DNA of 40,945 bases, taken from positions 1-40,945 of the forward strand of contig PDZU01000003.1 of the NCBI GenBank assembly GCA_002753095.1, written 5' to 3'. This DNA is from Magnetococcales bacterium (GTDB lineage Bacteria > Pseudomonadota > Magnetococcia > Magnetococcales > Magnetaquicoccaceae). The notes below the pieces were generated by a model. That model was not told the DNA's origin. It searched no databases and was given only the letters and a program-made list of their open reading frames with translations. The position numbers and the translations under genes are program-made. This document shows positions 25,705 through 34,761 of this stretch, in pieces (the stretch's first letter is position 1; every line of letters starts with the position of its first letter).

Positions 25705-26334
25705 TCACAAATAAGGGTTGCTGTTCTTTTCCCGTCCGATGGTCGTGGCGGGTCCATGCCCCGGATGACACACAACTTTGTTGTCCAGAGTCAACAAACG
25801 GGTACGAATCGACTGCAGCAGGCGACCGGTGTTGCCGCCGGGCAGATCGGTCCGGCCTACAGAACCGGCAAACAGTGTATCACCAGTCGCAAGCTCCTGT
25901 CCCCACCGCAAACAGACCCCCCCTTGGGTATGTCCAGGGGTGTGAATCACCTCCAACTCCACCCCGGCAATGGTCAACTTCTCCTGATCATGCAGCGTGC
26001 GGTCCATGCGCGGCACCTTGCCAAAGGGAAGTCCCCAGGAGGCCGCATGGGCCGGGGCCGCCTCCACCAACAAACGGTCCGCCTCGTGTATCCAAAACTG
26101 ACAACCCGTCTTCTCCTGCAACTCCGCTACCGCACCAATATGGTCAAAATGGCCATGCGTATTGAGAATGTGGGTCAAACGCAAGCCAGAGCGCTCCAAT
26201 ATCTTCAACAGACGATTGGCATCCCCACCCGGATCAATCAACAGAGCCTCACCACTCTCCTTGGCAGCAAGCAGTTGGCAATTGACCTGTAACGGGCCGC
26301 TTTCAATAATCTCATGAATCAGAGTCATGGTCAT
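25705..26334 (-). CDS. Metallo-beta-lactamase-fold hydrolase, glyoxalase II-like (YcbL-type)
   Basis: Two-metal hydrolase of 209 residues, cytoplasmic. Ligand motifs are NTHGHFDHIG (HxHxDH), HTPGHTQGG, GDTLFAGSVGRTDLPGG and the last histidine in VCHPGHGP. The C-terminal TTIGREKNSNPYL is typical of the short YcbL/type II glyoxalase class, which acts on hydroxyacylglutathione-like thioesters; the substrate is not proven. ATG codons at 26334 and 26328 share the same GGGAG ribosome-binding site. The gene starts inside the end of the WGR gene (23-bp overlap), so the two form an operon, and it is convergent with parB across 17 bp. Confidence 0.93.
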   Translation of the reverse strand: MTMTLIHEIIESGPLQVNCQLLAAKESGEALLIDPGGDANRLLKILERSGLRLTHILNTHGHFDHIGAVAELQEKTGCQFWIHEADRLLVEAAPAHAASWGLPFGKVPRMDRTLHDQEKLTIAGVELEVIHTPGHTQGGVCLRWGQELATGDTLFAGSVGRTDLPGGNTGRLLQSIRTRLLTLDNKVVCHPGHGPATTIGREKNSNPYL

Positions 26335-26608
26335 TCTCTCCCTTCAGATAGGCCGCCAGGGCCGGTTTCGACCCTTCGCGCATCACCACATGATAGCCAC
26401 GTTTGACCAACTGTTCCAGCAACTGGCTCAACCCCTCCGAGGCTTGCAAATAATCTTCATAGGGCATATGCCGTACCGTACCCGGTGAACCGCTCCGACC
26501 CCATTCGCGGATCACCTGCCATTGCCCCAGCAGATCCCGCTGAACCAGTACCGAGTAATACCAAATCTGCCCATTTTCGGGATTTAATCTTTGCAAATAT
26601 GCCTTCAT
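26312..26608 (-). CDS. Small WGR-domain protein
   Basis: The 98-residue product is almost entirely a WGR domain, named for the Trp-Gly-Arg seen here in VIREWGRSGSPG. The preceding strands NGQIWYYSVLVQRDLLGQWQVI and the closing helix SQLLEQLVKRGYHVV fit the fold. WGR domains contact DNA ends in PARP enzymes; bacterial stand-alone versions are poorly understood. The ATG at 26608 lacks a strong ribosome-binding site; a TTG five codons upstream is no better. Its 3' end overlaps the start of the hydrolase gene. Confidence 0.8.
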   Translation of the reverse strand: MKAYLQRLNPENGQIWYYSVLVQRDLLGQWQVIREWGRSGSPGTVRHMPYEDYLQASEGLSQLLEQLVKRGYHVVMREGSKPALAAYLKGENDHDSDS

Positions 26609-26798
26609 GATCTTCACTGGCAACAGAGAACCGATTCATCTGGCAAGCCAACCCATGCGCCCTTGACGCTGGCAGGCCATCCACCCTACCCTCCGAGGCT
26701 GTGAGCCGATGATGGGGCGCACGCTCGATTATCGAATATTATCACTGTGCCTGATCATGCCGCAAAGTGCAACCGATAACCCGGAAGGACTGCAGACC

Positions 26799-27200
26799 AT
26801 GTGGACCATACCCCGCCCCCTTCTCAATCGTATCCTGGACCATGCCCGCCGCGCCTTGCCAGCAGAATGCGTTGGCCTGCTCTCCGGCCAGGGCAAAACA
26901 GCCACCGCCTGGCACCCGTTATCCAACCAGTCCCACGATGGACGCCGCTTTTGGGCGGACGAAAGCGAGTTGATCCAAGTGTTGCGGCAACTGCGCGAAC
27001 ACAACCAAGAATTGGTGGCCATCTACCACAGCCACCCAGACAGCGCAGCGGTTCCCTCGGCACTGGATCGGCAACAGGCCCACTACCCGGATGCCTTGTA
27101 TTTGATTGTTTCCTTGATGACCAGCGGACGAATGGAAATGAACGGCTTTTTGATGCGTGAGGGTGAGGTGATCGCCCAAGAGGTGCAGATCAGCGATTGA
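26799..27200 (+). CDS. JAMM/MPN-domain (M67 family) metallopeptidase
   Basis: Predicted zinc peptidase of 133 residues. The JAMM motif is intact: Glu23, then HSHP (His77, His79), Ser87 and Asp90 in the HxHP-x6-SxxD pattern. Bacterial members trim ubiquitin-like sulfur carriers such as ThiS/MoaD relatives or act on cysteine-linked adducts; no such partner is adjacent here. The ATG at 26799 has GGAAGGA upstream. Upstream in-frame ATGs at 26709 and 26757 lack one, so I did not use them. It is divergent from the WGR gene and convergent with the DsbA-like gene. Confidence 0.9.
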   Translation: MWTIPRPLLNRILDHARRALPAECVGLLSGQGKTATAWHPLSNQSHDGRRFWADESELIQVLRQLREHNQELVAIYHSHPDSAAVPSALDRQQAHYPDALYLIVSLMTSGRMEMNGFLMREGEVIAQEVQISD

Positions 27201-27202
27201 TC

Positions 27203-27240
27203 GGTGAGTGGTCGGAGGCCGATCCCTCCGATCACTCACC
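27203..27240. terminator. 16-bp hairpin between convergent genes
   Basis: Positions 27203-27218 pair with 27225-27240 (one G-U pair, 6-base loop), starting two bases after the JAMM gene stop. No T-run follows directly on either strand; a T-run on the + strand lies about 17 bases further. It may act as a bidirectional terminator or 3' stabiliser. Confidence 0.55.
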
Positions 27241-27252
27241 AAAGTGCGCCTG

Positions 27253-28221
27253 CTATTTTTTACCCTGCAACTCGTCGTCAATCACCTGCTTGAAACGATC
27301 CAACGGTACCGCCCCCACCAGACGAATGCCATTGACAAAAAAGGTCGGGGTGCCGGTAATGCCCAACTTTTTACCCTCATCACTGTCCTTTTCCACCCGC
27401 CCGGCATGACGGCCACTGTCCAGGCACGCATCAAAGGTGGCCTGATTCAAGCCCAGTTTGCCGGCGGTTTTTTTCAGGTCAGCCGGAGCCAGAGAGACCC
27501 CCTCGCTGAACAAGGCCGCATGAAATGGCCAAAACTGTCCCTGATCGGCGGCACACTGGGCCGCTTCCGACGCTTTTGGCGCCTGCTGGTGGAAGGAAAG
27601 AGGATAATGACGAAAAACAAAGCGAATTTTATCCCCGTAAGCCTTCTCCAACTCTTTCAGAACCGGCTGCGCACGACGACAGTAGGGGCACTCAAAATCA
27701 GAAAACTCAATCAGCGTGATCGGTGCATCCGCCTTGCCCCGCGCCAAGTCATCGGGAGCACTCACTGTGACCCGTGGTGGCTTCAGCAATATCTCTACCT
27801 TGTTCTTGTCCCACAACTCTTTCAGATAGGCATCCCGCGCCATATCTTTCTTCTTGTCGAGCATGAACTCACGAATCTTGTCTTCCATGCCCTGCCCTTC
27901 ATTGGGCAAGCGGCTGCGATTGGCGGCGATAAACTGTGCCACCTCCTCCTTGCTGGGCGGAACAACCTTGGCATCCACCTGCTTTTCCAACAACTCGTTG
28001 GCACTCACCCCTTTGGCTTTGGCCTCCGCCTCCAGAAGATGCTCTACCACCATCTCCTGAATGCGCGACTCCCGCAGTTCATGCAACTTGTCCGCCAGCG
28101 CCTTGTCCACCTCTTCCAGACGCAACGTCCAGTTGCCTGCCTTGGCGACCGGTTCACTCCAACCCAATTGCGGCCACAACAGCACACTGATCAGGCATCC
28201 CATCCACCCTATTGTACGCAT
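27253..28221 (-). CDS. Periplasmic DsbA-family thiol-disulfide oxidoreductase with a helical N-terminal domain
   Basis: The 322-residue precursor has a signal peptide (about 1-23, MRTIGWMGCLISVLLWPQLGWSEP). A charged helical domain (about 24-145) resembles the N-terminal region of SurA/PrsA-type foldases, including an EMVVEHLLEAEAKAKGVS helix. The thioredoxin-like DsbA domain (about 155-320) has the CPYC active site (Cys178, Cys181) and the cis-proline loop TGTPTFFVNG. The product probably introduces or isomerises disulfides in exported proteins. The ATG at 28221 has GGGTGG upstream; the 17-codon extension would bury the signal peptide. It is the last gene of the RatA-pair cluster (51 bp). 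Confidence 0.9.
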   Translation of the reverse strand: MRTIGWMGCLISVLLWPQLGWSEPVAKAGNWTLRLEEVDKALADKLHELRESRIQEMVVEHLLEAEAKAKGVSANELLEKQVDAKVVPPSKEEVAQFIAANRSRLPNEGQGMEDKIREFMLDKKKDMARDAYLKELWDKNKVEILLKPPRVTVSAPDDLARGKADAPITLIEFSDFECPYCRRAQPVLKELEKAYGDKIRFVFRHYPLSFHQQAPKASEAAQCAADQGQFWPFHAALFSEGVSLAPADLKKTAGKLGLNQATFDACLDSGRHAGRVEKDSDEGKKLGITGTPTFFVNGIRLVGAVPLDRFKQVIDDELQGKK

Positions 28222-28272
28222 GATCCACCCTTTCCCATCCAGGCTGCGTCCCATCCCTGCGGATGCGACCAT

Positions 28273-28707
28273 TTAAGCGTTGCGATAAACCGTCTGCGCC
28301 CGTTGCTTGAAAGCCTCCACCATCCGCTTGGAGGCCTCCCCAAATACCGGTCCAATCGTCAAGTCAATCAGCTTGCTCTTGAAATTAAAATCAATGAAAA
28401 AATCAACTTTTGTTCCATTCTCTAGCGGGGTAAACTGCCACTCGCTCTCCAGGTGCCGAAAAGGACCAGAGGTCAGCGTGATGGTGATGCGGCGGTTGAC
28501 CTCAACACGATCAACCGTGTAAAATGTCTCCCGTATCGCTTTAAAGGCAAAAGTCATTTCCGATTTGAAACTGCTGTCCGTACACTCATACTTGCGCGCC
28601 TGAGAACACCAGGGCAAAAATTCTGGATAACGATCCATATCCACCACTAGGTTATACATCTGCTCCGGGGTGAAAGGAACCACTGTGGAAGCGCTATAAC
28701 GGGCCAT
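28273..28707 (-). CDS. RatA/COQ10-like START-domain protein, copy B
   Basis: 144 residues with the polyketide cyclase/START-like fold used by coenzyme Q-binding COQ10 and E. coli RatA. Hallmarks are PFTPEQMYNLVVDMDRYPEFLPWCSQARKYE and the closing FFIDFNFKSKLIDLTIGPVF with GEASKRMVEAF. The role is probably binding a quinone or other hydrophobic ligand; in proteobacteria the gene is often near smpB, which is not seen here. The ATG at 28707 gives the normal N terminus (MARYSASTVVPF). Its start lies four bases after the stop of the paralogue at 28712. Confidence 0.9.
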   Translation of the reverse strand: MARYSASTVVPFTPEQMYNLVVDMDRYPEFLPWCSQARKYECTDSSFKSEMTFAFKAIRETFYTVDRVEVNRRITITLTSGPFRHLESEWQFTPLENGTKVDFFIDFNFKSKLIDLTIGPVFGEASKRMVEAFKQRAQTVYRNA

Positions 28708-28711
28708 TTTC

Positions 28712-29173
28712 TTATATTTGGTTGGAGGAAGGGGCGTTGCGTGCGTTGAATATGGTGGCAGCACGACAACAAAAGGCGTTCACCATCTGCTTGGAAATCT
28801 GCGTAAAAACAGGCCCAAGCAACATCTCTTTCATCCGGCTTTGGAAGGTGAAGTCGATAAAAAAATCAATCCGGGTCCGTTGCGGGTCCAGCGGCGTAAA
28901 GGTCCAGGTGCTGGCCAGATAGCGAAACGGTCCCGAGCGCAAATTGACCTCCACCTTGTGTTCCGGGGTCAAAATGTCCAAGGTCTGAAAGCTTTCGCGA
29001 ATCCCCTTGAAGGCGACTGTCAGTTCCGCTAAAAATTGGTTTTCGTTCCGTTCCAGTACGCGGCTTTTCACACACCAGGGCAGAAAATCTGGATAGCGCT
29101 CCACATCCACAACCAGATGATACATCTGGCTTTGGCTGAAAGGGACGGTTTCGGTAACGCGAATCTGAGGCAT
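28712..29173 (-). CDS. RatA/COQ10-like START-domain protein, copy A
   Basis: 154 residues, paralogous to the next gene. Both share VDxxRYPxFLPWC, FKxIRE(S/T)F, LxSGPFRxLxSxWxFTPL and the FFIDFxFxS motif. Here these read VDVERYPDFLPWC, LRSGPFRYLASTWTFTPL and IDFFIDFTFQSRM. An extra Ser/Asn-rich tail follows (NARNAPSSNQI). The ATG at 29173 starts the conserved part; the open frame upstream has no support. The two copies are separated by four bases and form one transcription unit with the DsbA-like gene. Confidence 0.9.
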   Translation of the reverse strand: MPQIRVTETVPFSQSQMYHLVVDVERYPDFLPWCVKSRVLERNENQFLAELTVAFKGIRESFQTLDILTPEHKVEVNLRSGPFRYLASTWTFTPLDPQRTRIDFFIDFTFQSRMKEMLLGPVFTQISKQMVNAFCCRAATIFNARNAPSSNQI

Positions 29174-29319
29174 GCGGTCATTTCTGACATGGGCTGTTGA
29201 TCCAAAAAGATTCAGGCCGCAGTATGCCGTGAATTCACCCAGGAAGAAAGGATTCGCGTAGACGCCTCTGCATATCCTTGTCCCTCTCTTTTCCCTGCAG
29301 CCCCCACCGTGCGCCCACC

Positions 29320-32300
29320 ATGATCCATACCTATTTTTTCGATAGCCCACCCCGTCAACCCGATTCTGGCGCACTGCGCGCCAATCTGCGCGAAACCTCC
29401 GTCAGCAAAATTACCATCGATCCGCGCCAGGAGATCCTGCGCACCGTGGTGGGGCGCGATGCCGGTATCCTCAAAGTGCTGGACCGCTTGTTGACCGAAT
29501 GGAACCACCCATTTCGCAACTGGCGTATTCTGCTCCCAGAGTTGCGCGGCTTTGTCCTGAAAAATGCCAACCGCTTCAGCAATGACCAGCGGGGACCAGA
29601 CTGCTTTGCCCTCTTTTGTGACCTCTTTTTGCTGGCCCTGCAGGAGGTCAATCAAGAGAGCTACGCCCATCTGGCCCTGGAAGGGTTGACCGCCTATGTC
29701 GACAAAATGGTGTCGTTGATCCCACCGGCACGCCTGCCCGATTATGCCTCGGCCTTTGATCGCCTCTTCCATACCCTGGCAGCCCTCTCGGTGGAACGTC
29801 TCCTGCTCCTGGCCCAATCCCATAATCCCCTGCGCCGTACCGTGCTGCAGTTGCTGCGCAAGGTCAATACCCCAGGCCGTTACACAACCTGTCCCCTGGA
29901 TCCCAAACCCATCTGCATGCTGGCCATTCGTTCTTTGCTGGCAACCTATCAGTACTGGTTGCACCAATCCGATCCCGAATGGTTTGCCGTCCGCAATACC
30001 CACCCCTGCGATGACATCTCGCACCGCGCCCTGCGCGGGGCATTGCTGGCACTGGAAGAGTTGGCTACCCAACCACATGACCTGGCCCTGCTCGCCAAAT
30101 TGGTCCAGTTGCCCAGTTTTACCGATATTGTGCGCGGCTATCGCAATGCCGCCGATCAGTTGGGCCAAACCAGCGGCGAATTCTCGGCCAGCGATCAACA
30201 ATTGATCGAAGAACGGAAATTGCGCTTCCTGTTCCATATCATGGAGACGGACGGCCTGCCCTTGATCCATGAAGAGACCCTGCGCGAAATCAATCGCAGC
30301 CTCGTCCACCTGGTGGAACTGGAACAGAATTTTGCCGAAATCCACGGCTCTCTGCTGCGCGCCTTCTCCTTTCTCAAAGCCTATGTGGTCAAATATCCCC
30401 GCACCGCCCTGCAAAATATCGAAGTCCTTGGCGCCGAAGTGTTCAAGCACGACGACAGTCAACTCGTCGAAGCCTTTTTGGGACAAGTGGTCCGCTTCGG
30501 CTTCCAATACAGCGCCTTTCGCGGCGTCAGCGATGACTGGCAACCGCTCTGTAACCCCTCGCACCTGTACAACATTCGCGTCTGGATCCGGCTGATCTGC
30601 CATAATCCCAAATGGTCTTCTACCCTCCTGTCGGCCCTGATCATCAACCTGAAACTCAGTGGGGTCTTGATCCGCGACACCGACATGTTCCAAAAGGAGA
30701 TTACCCATCTCCTCAATAGCGAAATCCGCCCTATCTATAACCTTTTCAAGCAATTTGCCCGTTTGTTGCCCGTCTACTATAACGAAATTGGTGCGGAAGG
30801 CGAACTGCGCGATGTCTCCACAGAACTGGATGAAATTTCCCGTCGCCAGGATCGGCTCATCCATTTTTTGCGCAAACAGTGCCATGTGGAAAGCACCAAC
30901 CGCATTGTCGATCTGGTGCAAAACATCTTCATCTACTGGCGCACCGGCAATGTGACCGTGTTGGAAGGCATCGTCTCAGCCGCTATCCTGGCCGACATTA
31001 CCCCTTCCGGCCCCTGGTTCGATGGCGTGCATCAACTGGTCAAGGCGCTCTGCGCCCATGGGGAGGTCAATGAACTGGATGACACCGCCAAAGAGAGCTC
31101 TCCCCTGCTCTGGTCCAACGAAAAATTGCAACAAAATATCCTCTCCCGCACGGAGTTTCCCGAAGAAGATCGACGGCGCGTCATCCTGTTGATCCGCCTG
31201 TACCATCTGCTGGATCTCAAGTATAACCTGGGCTTCCTGGGTATTCGCGCCCCGTTGTTGCAAGCCATCGGGCACGGCATCCCACGCATTACCCCACTGC
31301 TGGCGATTCTGGAAAAAGGGGTTACCGGTTACAGTCGCCTGGAAGCCACCCTCAATGCCCTGGAGTCCCTCAAGGAGGTCATTCTCAGCAACGAACAGTT
31401 CCCCATTCGCGAGGAGATTTTTCAAAAACGCCATATCGCCGTGGATATTCCGTCGGTATACGGCTGCTATCAGGAGATGAAATTTGACGCCATCGCGCTG
31501 AGTTTCCGCCTGGAAAATCTGGCCAAGCTGGATCTGGAAACCCTGCATACCCGCATTCCGGAAACCTTTGTCACCCGTGCAACCTTCTTCAAGGTCTCAA
31601 AATATCTAAAAATATTCCTGCGCTCTCTCAGACTGGATGGCATCGTCTCGCGGCGCATGGAGAACATGTGCGAGGTGCTGGATCGCTTTCTGGAGTTGAA
31701 CCAGTTCTCCTTCCATCAGTACCTGGATATTTTTCGCAACTTTTCCGATGGCATCAAGGATGTCATCCACACCTACTACACCACCCATCATCGCGATAAT
31801 CTGGCTATCATCGCCTCCATGATTCCCCAGGAGATGTTGGTGCCCCGTTATGCAGCGCTCAAGGATGAGGATGAGGTGGCCACCCTGGAACGCATCAGCG
31901 AAGCCTTTTTGCGCGACTTGATCGCCGAAACCTTTGGTTTGCAAGCCTTTGACCTGTTGATTACCCGTTTGCGCCGCGTGCTGCTACAACAACAAGAATC
32001 CCTCTCCCCCGACCTGTTGACCGGCATCATGACCTATGATCCGGCCAAACTGTTTTGTCCCCTCCATACTCCAGATCAACGTACCAGAACCTTGATCCAC
32101 CTCGGCAATAAAGGGTTCAATCTGGTTGAGTTGGTGCGCAGTCAGGCCCCCGTCCCGCCTGGCGTTATCCTCACCACCGAATATTTTCGCTGTCAACAGG
32201 TCATTCACTCCTTTGCCCCGGCGCAGGAGGATTTCATGGAACGCTTGCGCCGGCAGGTAGCGAAAATTGAGTGCGAAACCGGGCTGCGCTTCGGCCATCC

Positions 32301-33597
32301 AGAAGCGCCCTTGCTGCTCTCGGTGCGCAGTGGTGCCCTGATCTCCATGCCGGGCATGATGCAAACCATCCATAACGTTGGTATCAACCAGGAAATTGTC
32401 GCCGGCCTGGAACATGCCTACGGCAGTCGCTTCTTTGCCTGGGACAACTATCGCCGCTTTGTACAGTCCTGGAGCATGTCTTTCAACGCGCCCCGCAGCG
32501 CCTTCAGCGATCTGATGTGGGCCGCCAAGGTGCGTCATGGCCTGAAACGCAAGCGGGAATTCACTGCCGAACAGATGGCCCAATTGGCACAAGAATACCA
32601 CCAAACCGCCCTGCAGTTGCAGATTCCCCTGCCCATGGATCCCTGGGAACAGCTCATTGCCGCCATACAGCAGGTAATCGCCTCCTGGAACGCCACCAAA
32701 GCCAAGGAGTATCGCCGCATCATGGATATTGCCGACGAATGGGGCACAGCGGTGGTCTTGCAACGCATGGTCTATGGCAATCTGCATGATCAGGCCGGAT
32801 CCGGGGTGCTCTTTACCGGCCATCCCCATCGTAAATTGGATCGGGTTTTGTTATGGGGGGATTATACAGCGGGCAATCAGGGCGAAGACATCGTCGGGGG
32901 ACTGGTTACCACCAATCCGATCTCTCTGGAACAAAGCCACTATGATCAGCGCGATCCCTGCACCAGTCTGGAACATTGTTACCCATCCATCTATAAACAG
33001 TTGCACCGTATTGCCCAGCATTTGGTCTACGATGAGGGCTGGAACCCCCAGGAGATTGAATTTACCTTTGATGGACCGGAAGCACACAACCTCTTTTTGC
33101 TGCAAAGCCGCGACATGCTGACCGCCAAGCATGGTGCAGCAGTCTATCATCGTTTTCGGGAGACACCCCAATTGAAGCAGAGTCGTTTGGCGCGTGGCCT
33201 GGGCGTCAGCGGAGGGGCCCTGTGCGGCTTGGCCGTCTTCAACCTGGAGCAGGTGCAGCATTATCGGAGTAAGAATCCTGAAACACCCTTGATCCTGATC
33301 CGCTATGATACCGTTCCAGACGACATCAAAGAGATTTCCCTGGCCGATGGTCTGCTGACCACACGGGGCGGTCAAACCTCACACGCCGCCATCGTGGCCG
33401 CTCGTCTGGAAAAAACCTGTGTCGTGGGTTGTGCCAGCCTGAATATCCGGCAGAGTGAAGACCGTTGTGAAGTGGACGGAGAGACGATTCGTGCTGGGGA
33501 GGCCATCGGCATCGATGGCCATGCCGGTCTGCTCTACAAGGGGTGGCACCCGATCCAATCGAGTGTCATGCGCGCCAATGGCAGTGATAAGGAATAG
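29320..33597 (+). CDS. PPDK-like dikinase fragment (ATP-grasp plus phosphohistidine domain) fused to a large helical N-terminal region
   Basis: 1425 residues. The C-terminal part follows pyruvate phosphate dikinase: LGNKGFNLVEL (about 929), SVRSGALISMPGMMQT, VLQRMVYGNLHDQAGSGVLFTGHP, GNQGEDIVGG and EIEFTFDG ending LLQSRDMLTA (about 1267), then the swivelling domain LARGLGVSGGALCG and TTRGGQTSHAAIVAARL with catalytic His1355. The protein ends 70 residues later, where PPDK would have a PEP/pyruvate barrel of roughly 350-400 residues. Residues 1-900 are mostly helical, match nothing I know, and may bind the phosphate acceptor. The first ATG has no clear ribosome-binding site; TTG at 29278 is an alternative. 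It is divergent from the RatA pair and convergent with the M24 peptidase. Confidence 0.85.
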   Translation: MIHTYFFDSPPRQPDSGALRANLRETSVSKITIDPRQEILRTVVGRDAGILKVLDRLLTEWNHPFRNWRILLPELRGFVLKNANRFSNDQRGPDCFALFCDLFLLALQEVNQESYAHLALEGLTAYVDKMVSLIPPARLPDYASAFDRLFHTLAALSVERLLLLAQSHNPLRRTVLQLLRKVNTPGRYTTCPLDPKPICMLAIRSLLATYQYWLHQSDPEWFAVRNTHPCDDISHRALRGALLALEELATQPHDLALLAKLVQLPSFTDIVRGYRNAADQLGQTSGEFSASDQQLIEERKLRFLFHIMETDGLPLIHEETLREINRSLVHLVELEQNFAEIHGSLLRAFSFLKAYVVKYPRTALQNIEVLGAEVFKHDDSQLVEAFLGQVVRFGFQYSAFRGVSDDWQPLCNPSHLYNIRVWIRLICHNPKWSSTLLSALIINLKLSGVLIRDTDMFQKEITHLLNSEIRPIYNLFKQFARLLPVYYNEIGAEGELRDVSTELDEISRRQDRLIHFLRKQCHVESTNRIVDLVQNIFIYWRTGNVTVLEGIVSAAILADITPSGPWFDGVHQLVKALCAHGEVNELDDTAKESSPLLWSNEKLQQNILSRTEFPEEDRRRVILLIRLYHLLDLKYNLGFLGIRAPLLQAIGHGIPRITPLLAILEKGVTGYSRLEATLNALESLKEVILSNEQFPIREEIFQKRHIAVDIPSVYGCYQEMKFDAIALSFRLENLAKLDLETLHTRIPETFVTRATFFKVSKYLKIFLRSLRLDGIVSRRMENMCEVLDRFLELNQFSFHQYLDIFRNFSDGIKDVIHTYYTTHHRDNLAIIASMIPQEMLVPRYAALKDEDEVATLERISEAFLRDLIAETFGLQAFDLLITRLRRVLLQQQESLSPDLLTGIMTYDPAKLFCPLHTPDQRTRTLIHLGNKGFNLVELVRSQAPVPPGVILTTEYFRCQQVIHSFAPAQEDFMERLRRQVAKIECETGLRFGHPEAPLLLSVRSGALISMPGMMQTIHNVGINQEIVAGLEHAYGSRFFAWDNYRRFVQSWSMSFNAPRSAFSDLMWAAKVRHGLKRKREFTAEQMAQLAQEYHQTALQLQIPLPMDPWEQLIAAIQQVIASWNATKAKEYRRIMDIADEWGTAVVLQRMVYGNLHDQAGSGVLFTGHPHRKLDRVLLWGDYTAGNQGEDIVGGLVTTNPISLEQSHYDQRDPCTSLEHCYPSIYKQLHRIAQHLVYDEGWNPQEIEFTFDGPEAHNLFLLQSRDMLTAKHGAAVYHRFRETPQLKQSRLARGLGVSGGALCGLAVFNLEQVQHYRSKNPETPLILIRYDTVPDDIKEISLADGLLTTRGGQTSHAAIVAARLEKTCVVGCASLNIRQSEDRCEVDGETIRAGEAIGIDGHAGLLYKGWHPIQSSVMRANGSDKE

Positions 33598-33609
33598 CGC
33601 GCCAAACGG

Positions 33610-34761
33610 TCATACGGTCAAAAATTTTGGCAAATCGGAGAGCATGCGGCAACCATGCTCTTCGACCAGCACCACATCCTCAAGGCGAATGCCACCCATG
33701 TCCGGGTAGTACAGGCCCGGTTCCACCGTCACCACCTGCCCTGTCTGCAAGACGAAAGGCCGTGCAGAGATGCGCGGCAACTCGTGAATCTCCAGCCCCA
33801 CGCCATGCCCGGTACCGTGGAAAAACCCCTCCTGCAACCCTTCTGCCGTGCGTCCTGTGCGGAATCCGGCCTGATTGAGATGGTGAATGACCGCATTGTG
33901 AATGCCGTGCCCATCGGCCTGATGGCGAATCTGGCTGCATGCCAACTCTTGCGCCTCTTTTACCGCCTGCCATGCCCTCTGACAGCGTTCGCTCGCCTGG
34001 CCACGGCATACGGTACGGGTCATATCCCCCCAATAGCCGTTGTGCATCATGCGTGGAAACACATCCAGAATAATCGGCTGGTGGGCGGGCAACGGTCCAG
34101 AACCTACCTCGTGGGGATCGGCCCCCTGGCGTCCCCCTGCAACAATCGTCCTCTGCGGTACCGCTTCGTTGCGCACCAGAAAGGCATGAATTTCACCGCG
34201 CACCCTCTCACTGCTCAGGGGTTGATTGCGCCAATAGAGCAGCCCATCCTGACCAATCGTCGCCGCAGCAATACAGTCAATGCCAACCGTAATGGCCTGT
34301 GCTGTCAAGCGCAACGCCTCGACAATGGCCGCAACCTCCTCTGGACGCTTGCACGCTCTCTCCGGCCAAAAGGGCTCCTCTTGCACCAGAACCTCAAAGG
34401 ACTGAGCGCGAAAATAGTCCGCCAGTTGCACCGGAAAATCGTGCGGAACAACAAAGCGCTCTATCTGCAGTACCCTCAAAAAGCAGGCGATGGCCGCCTT
34501 GTCCGACAGGTTGGCCAAGCCGCTTTGGCTGCGTTGACACTGCTCCAGCAGGGCTGACCATTCATGAACGTGATCGACACGCGCGCTGCGGCGCCCGCGA
34601 TCCACCTCCAAGGCGCTCAGAATGATATGCGTGGCCCCCGTATTATCGCGAATGTACCAAAAGGGATCTGGTACAAAAAAACCCGTTGCATAGAGCAGGT
34701 CTGCATTGGCTTCACTGGCAGCAAAAATAACCCGTGCCACAGGCTTGTCGGTCAACACCAT
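33610..34761 (-). CDS. M24 family metallopeptidase (Xaa-Pro aminopeptidase-like)
   Basis: Predicted two-metal peptidase of 383 residues. The pita-bread domain (about 160-375) keeps the five ligands: Asp in IILDVFPRM, Asp in WGDMTRTV, His in FHGTGHGVGLEIHE, Glu in VVTVEPGLYY and Glu in GIRLEDVVLVE. The N-terminal creatinase-like domain (1-150) is typical of Xaa-Pro peptidases. The ATG at 34761 lies inside the end of elbB (10-bp overlap), implying coupling. The gene is convergent with the PPDK-like gene across 12 bp. Substrate preference cannot be told from sequence. Confidence 0.92.
   Translation of the reverse strand: MVLTDKPVARVIFAASEANADLLYATGFFVPDPFWYIRDNTGATHIILSALEVDRGRRSARVDHVHEWSALLEQCQRSQSGLANLSDKAAIACFLRVLQIERFVVPHDFPVQLADYFRAQSFEVLVQEEPFWPERACKRPEEVAAIVEALRLTAQAITVGIDCIAAATIGQDGLLYWRNQPLSSERVRGEIHAFLVRNEAVPQRTIVAGGRQGADPHEVGSGPLPAHQPIILDVFPRMMHNGYWGDMTRTVCRGQASERCQRAWQAVKEAQELACSQIRHQADGHGIHNAVIHHLNQAGFRTGRTAEGLQEGFFHGTGHGVGLEIHELPRISARPFVLQTGQVVTVEPGLYYPDMGGIRLEDVVLVEEHGCRMLSDLPKFLTV

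Noticed and set aside
29212-30921. 569-codon minus-strand ORF opposite the PPDK-like gene
   Set aside because: Gln/Gly/Ala-rich composition typical of the antisense of a real gene; the + strand frame holds clear conserved domains.
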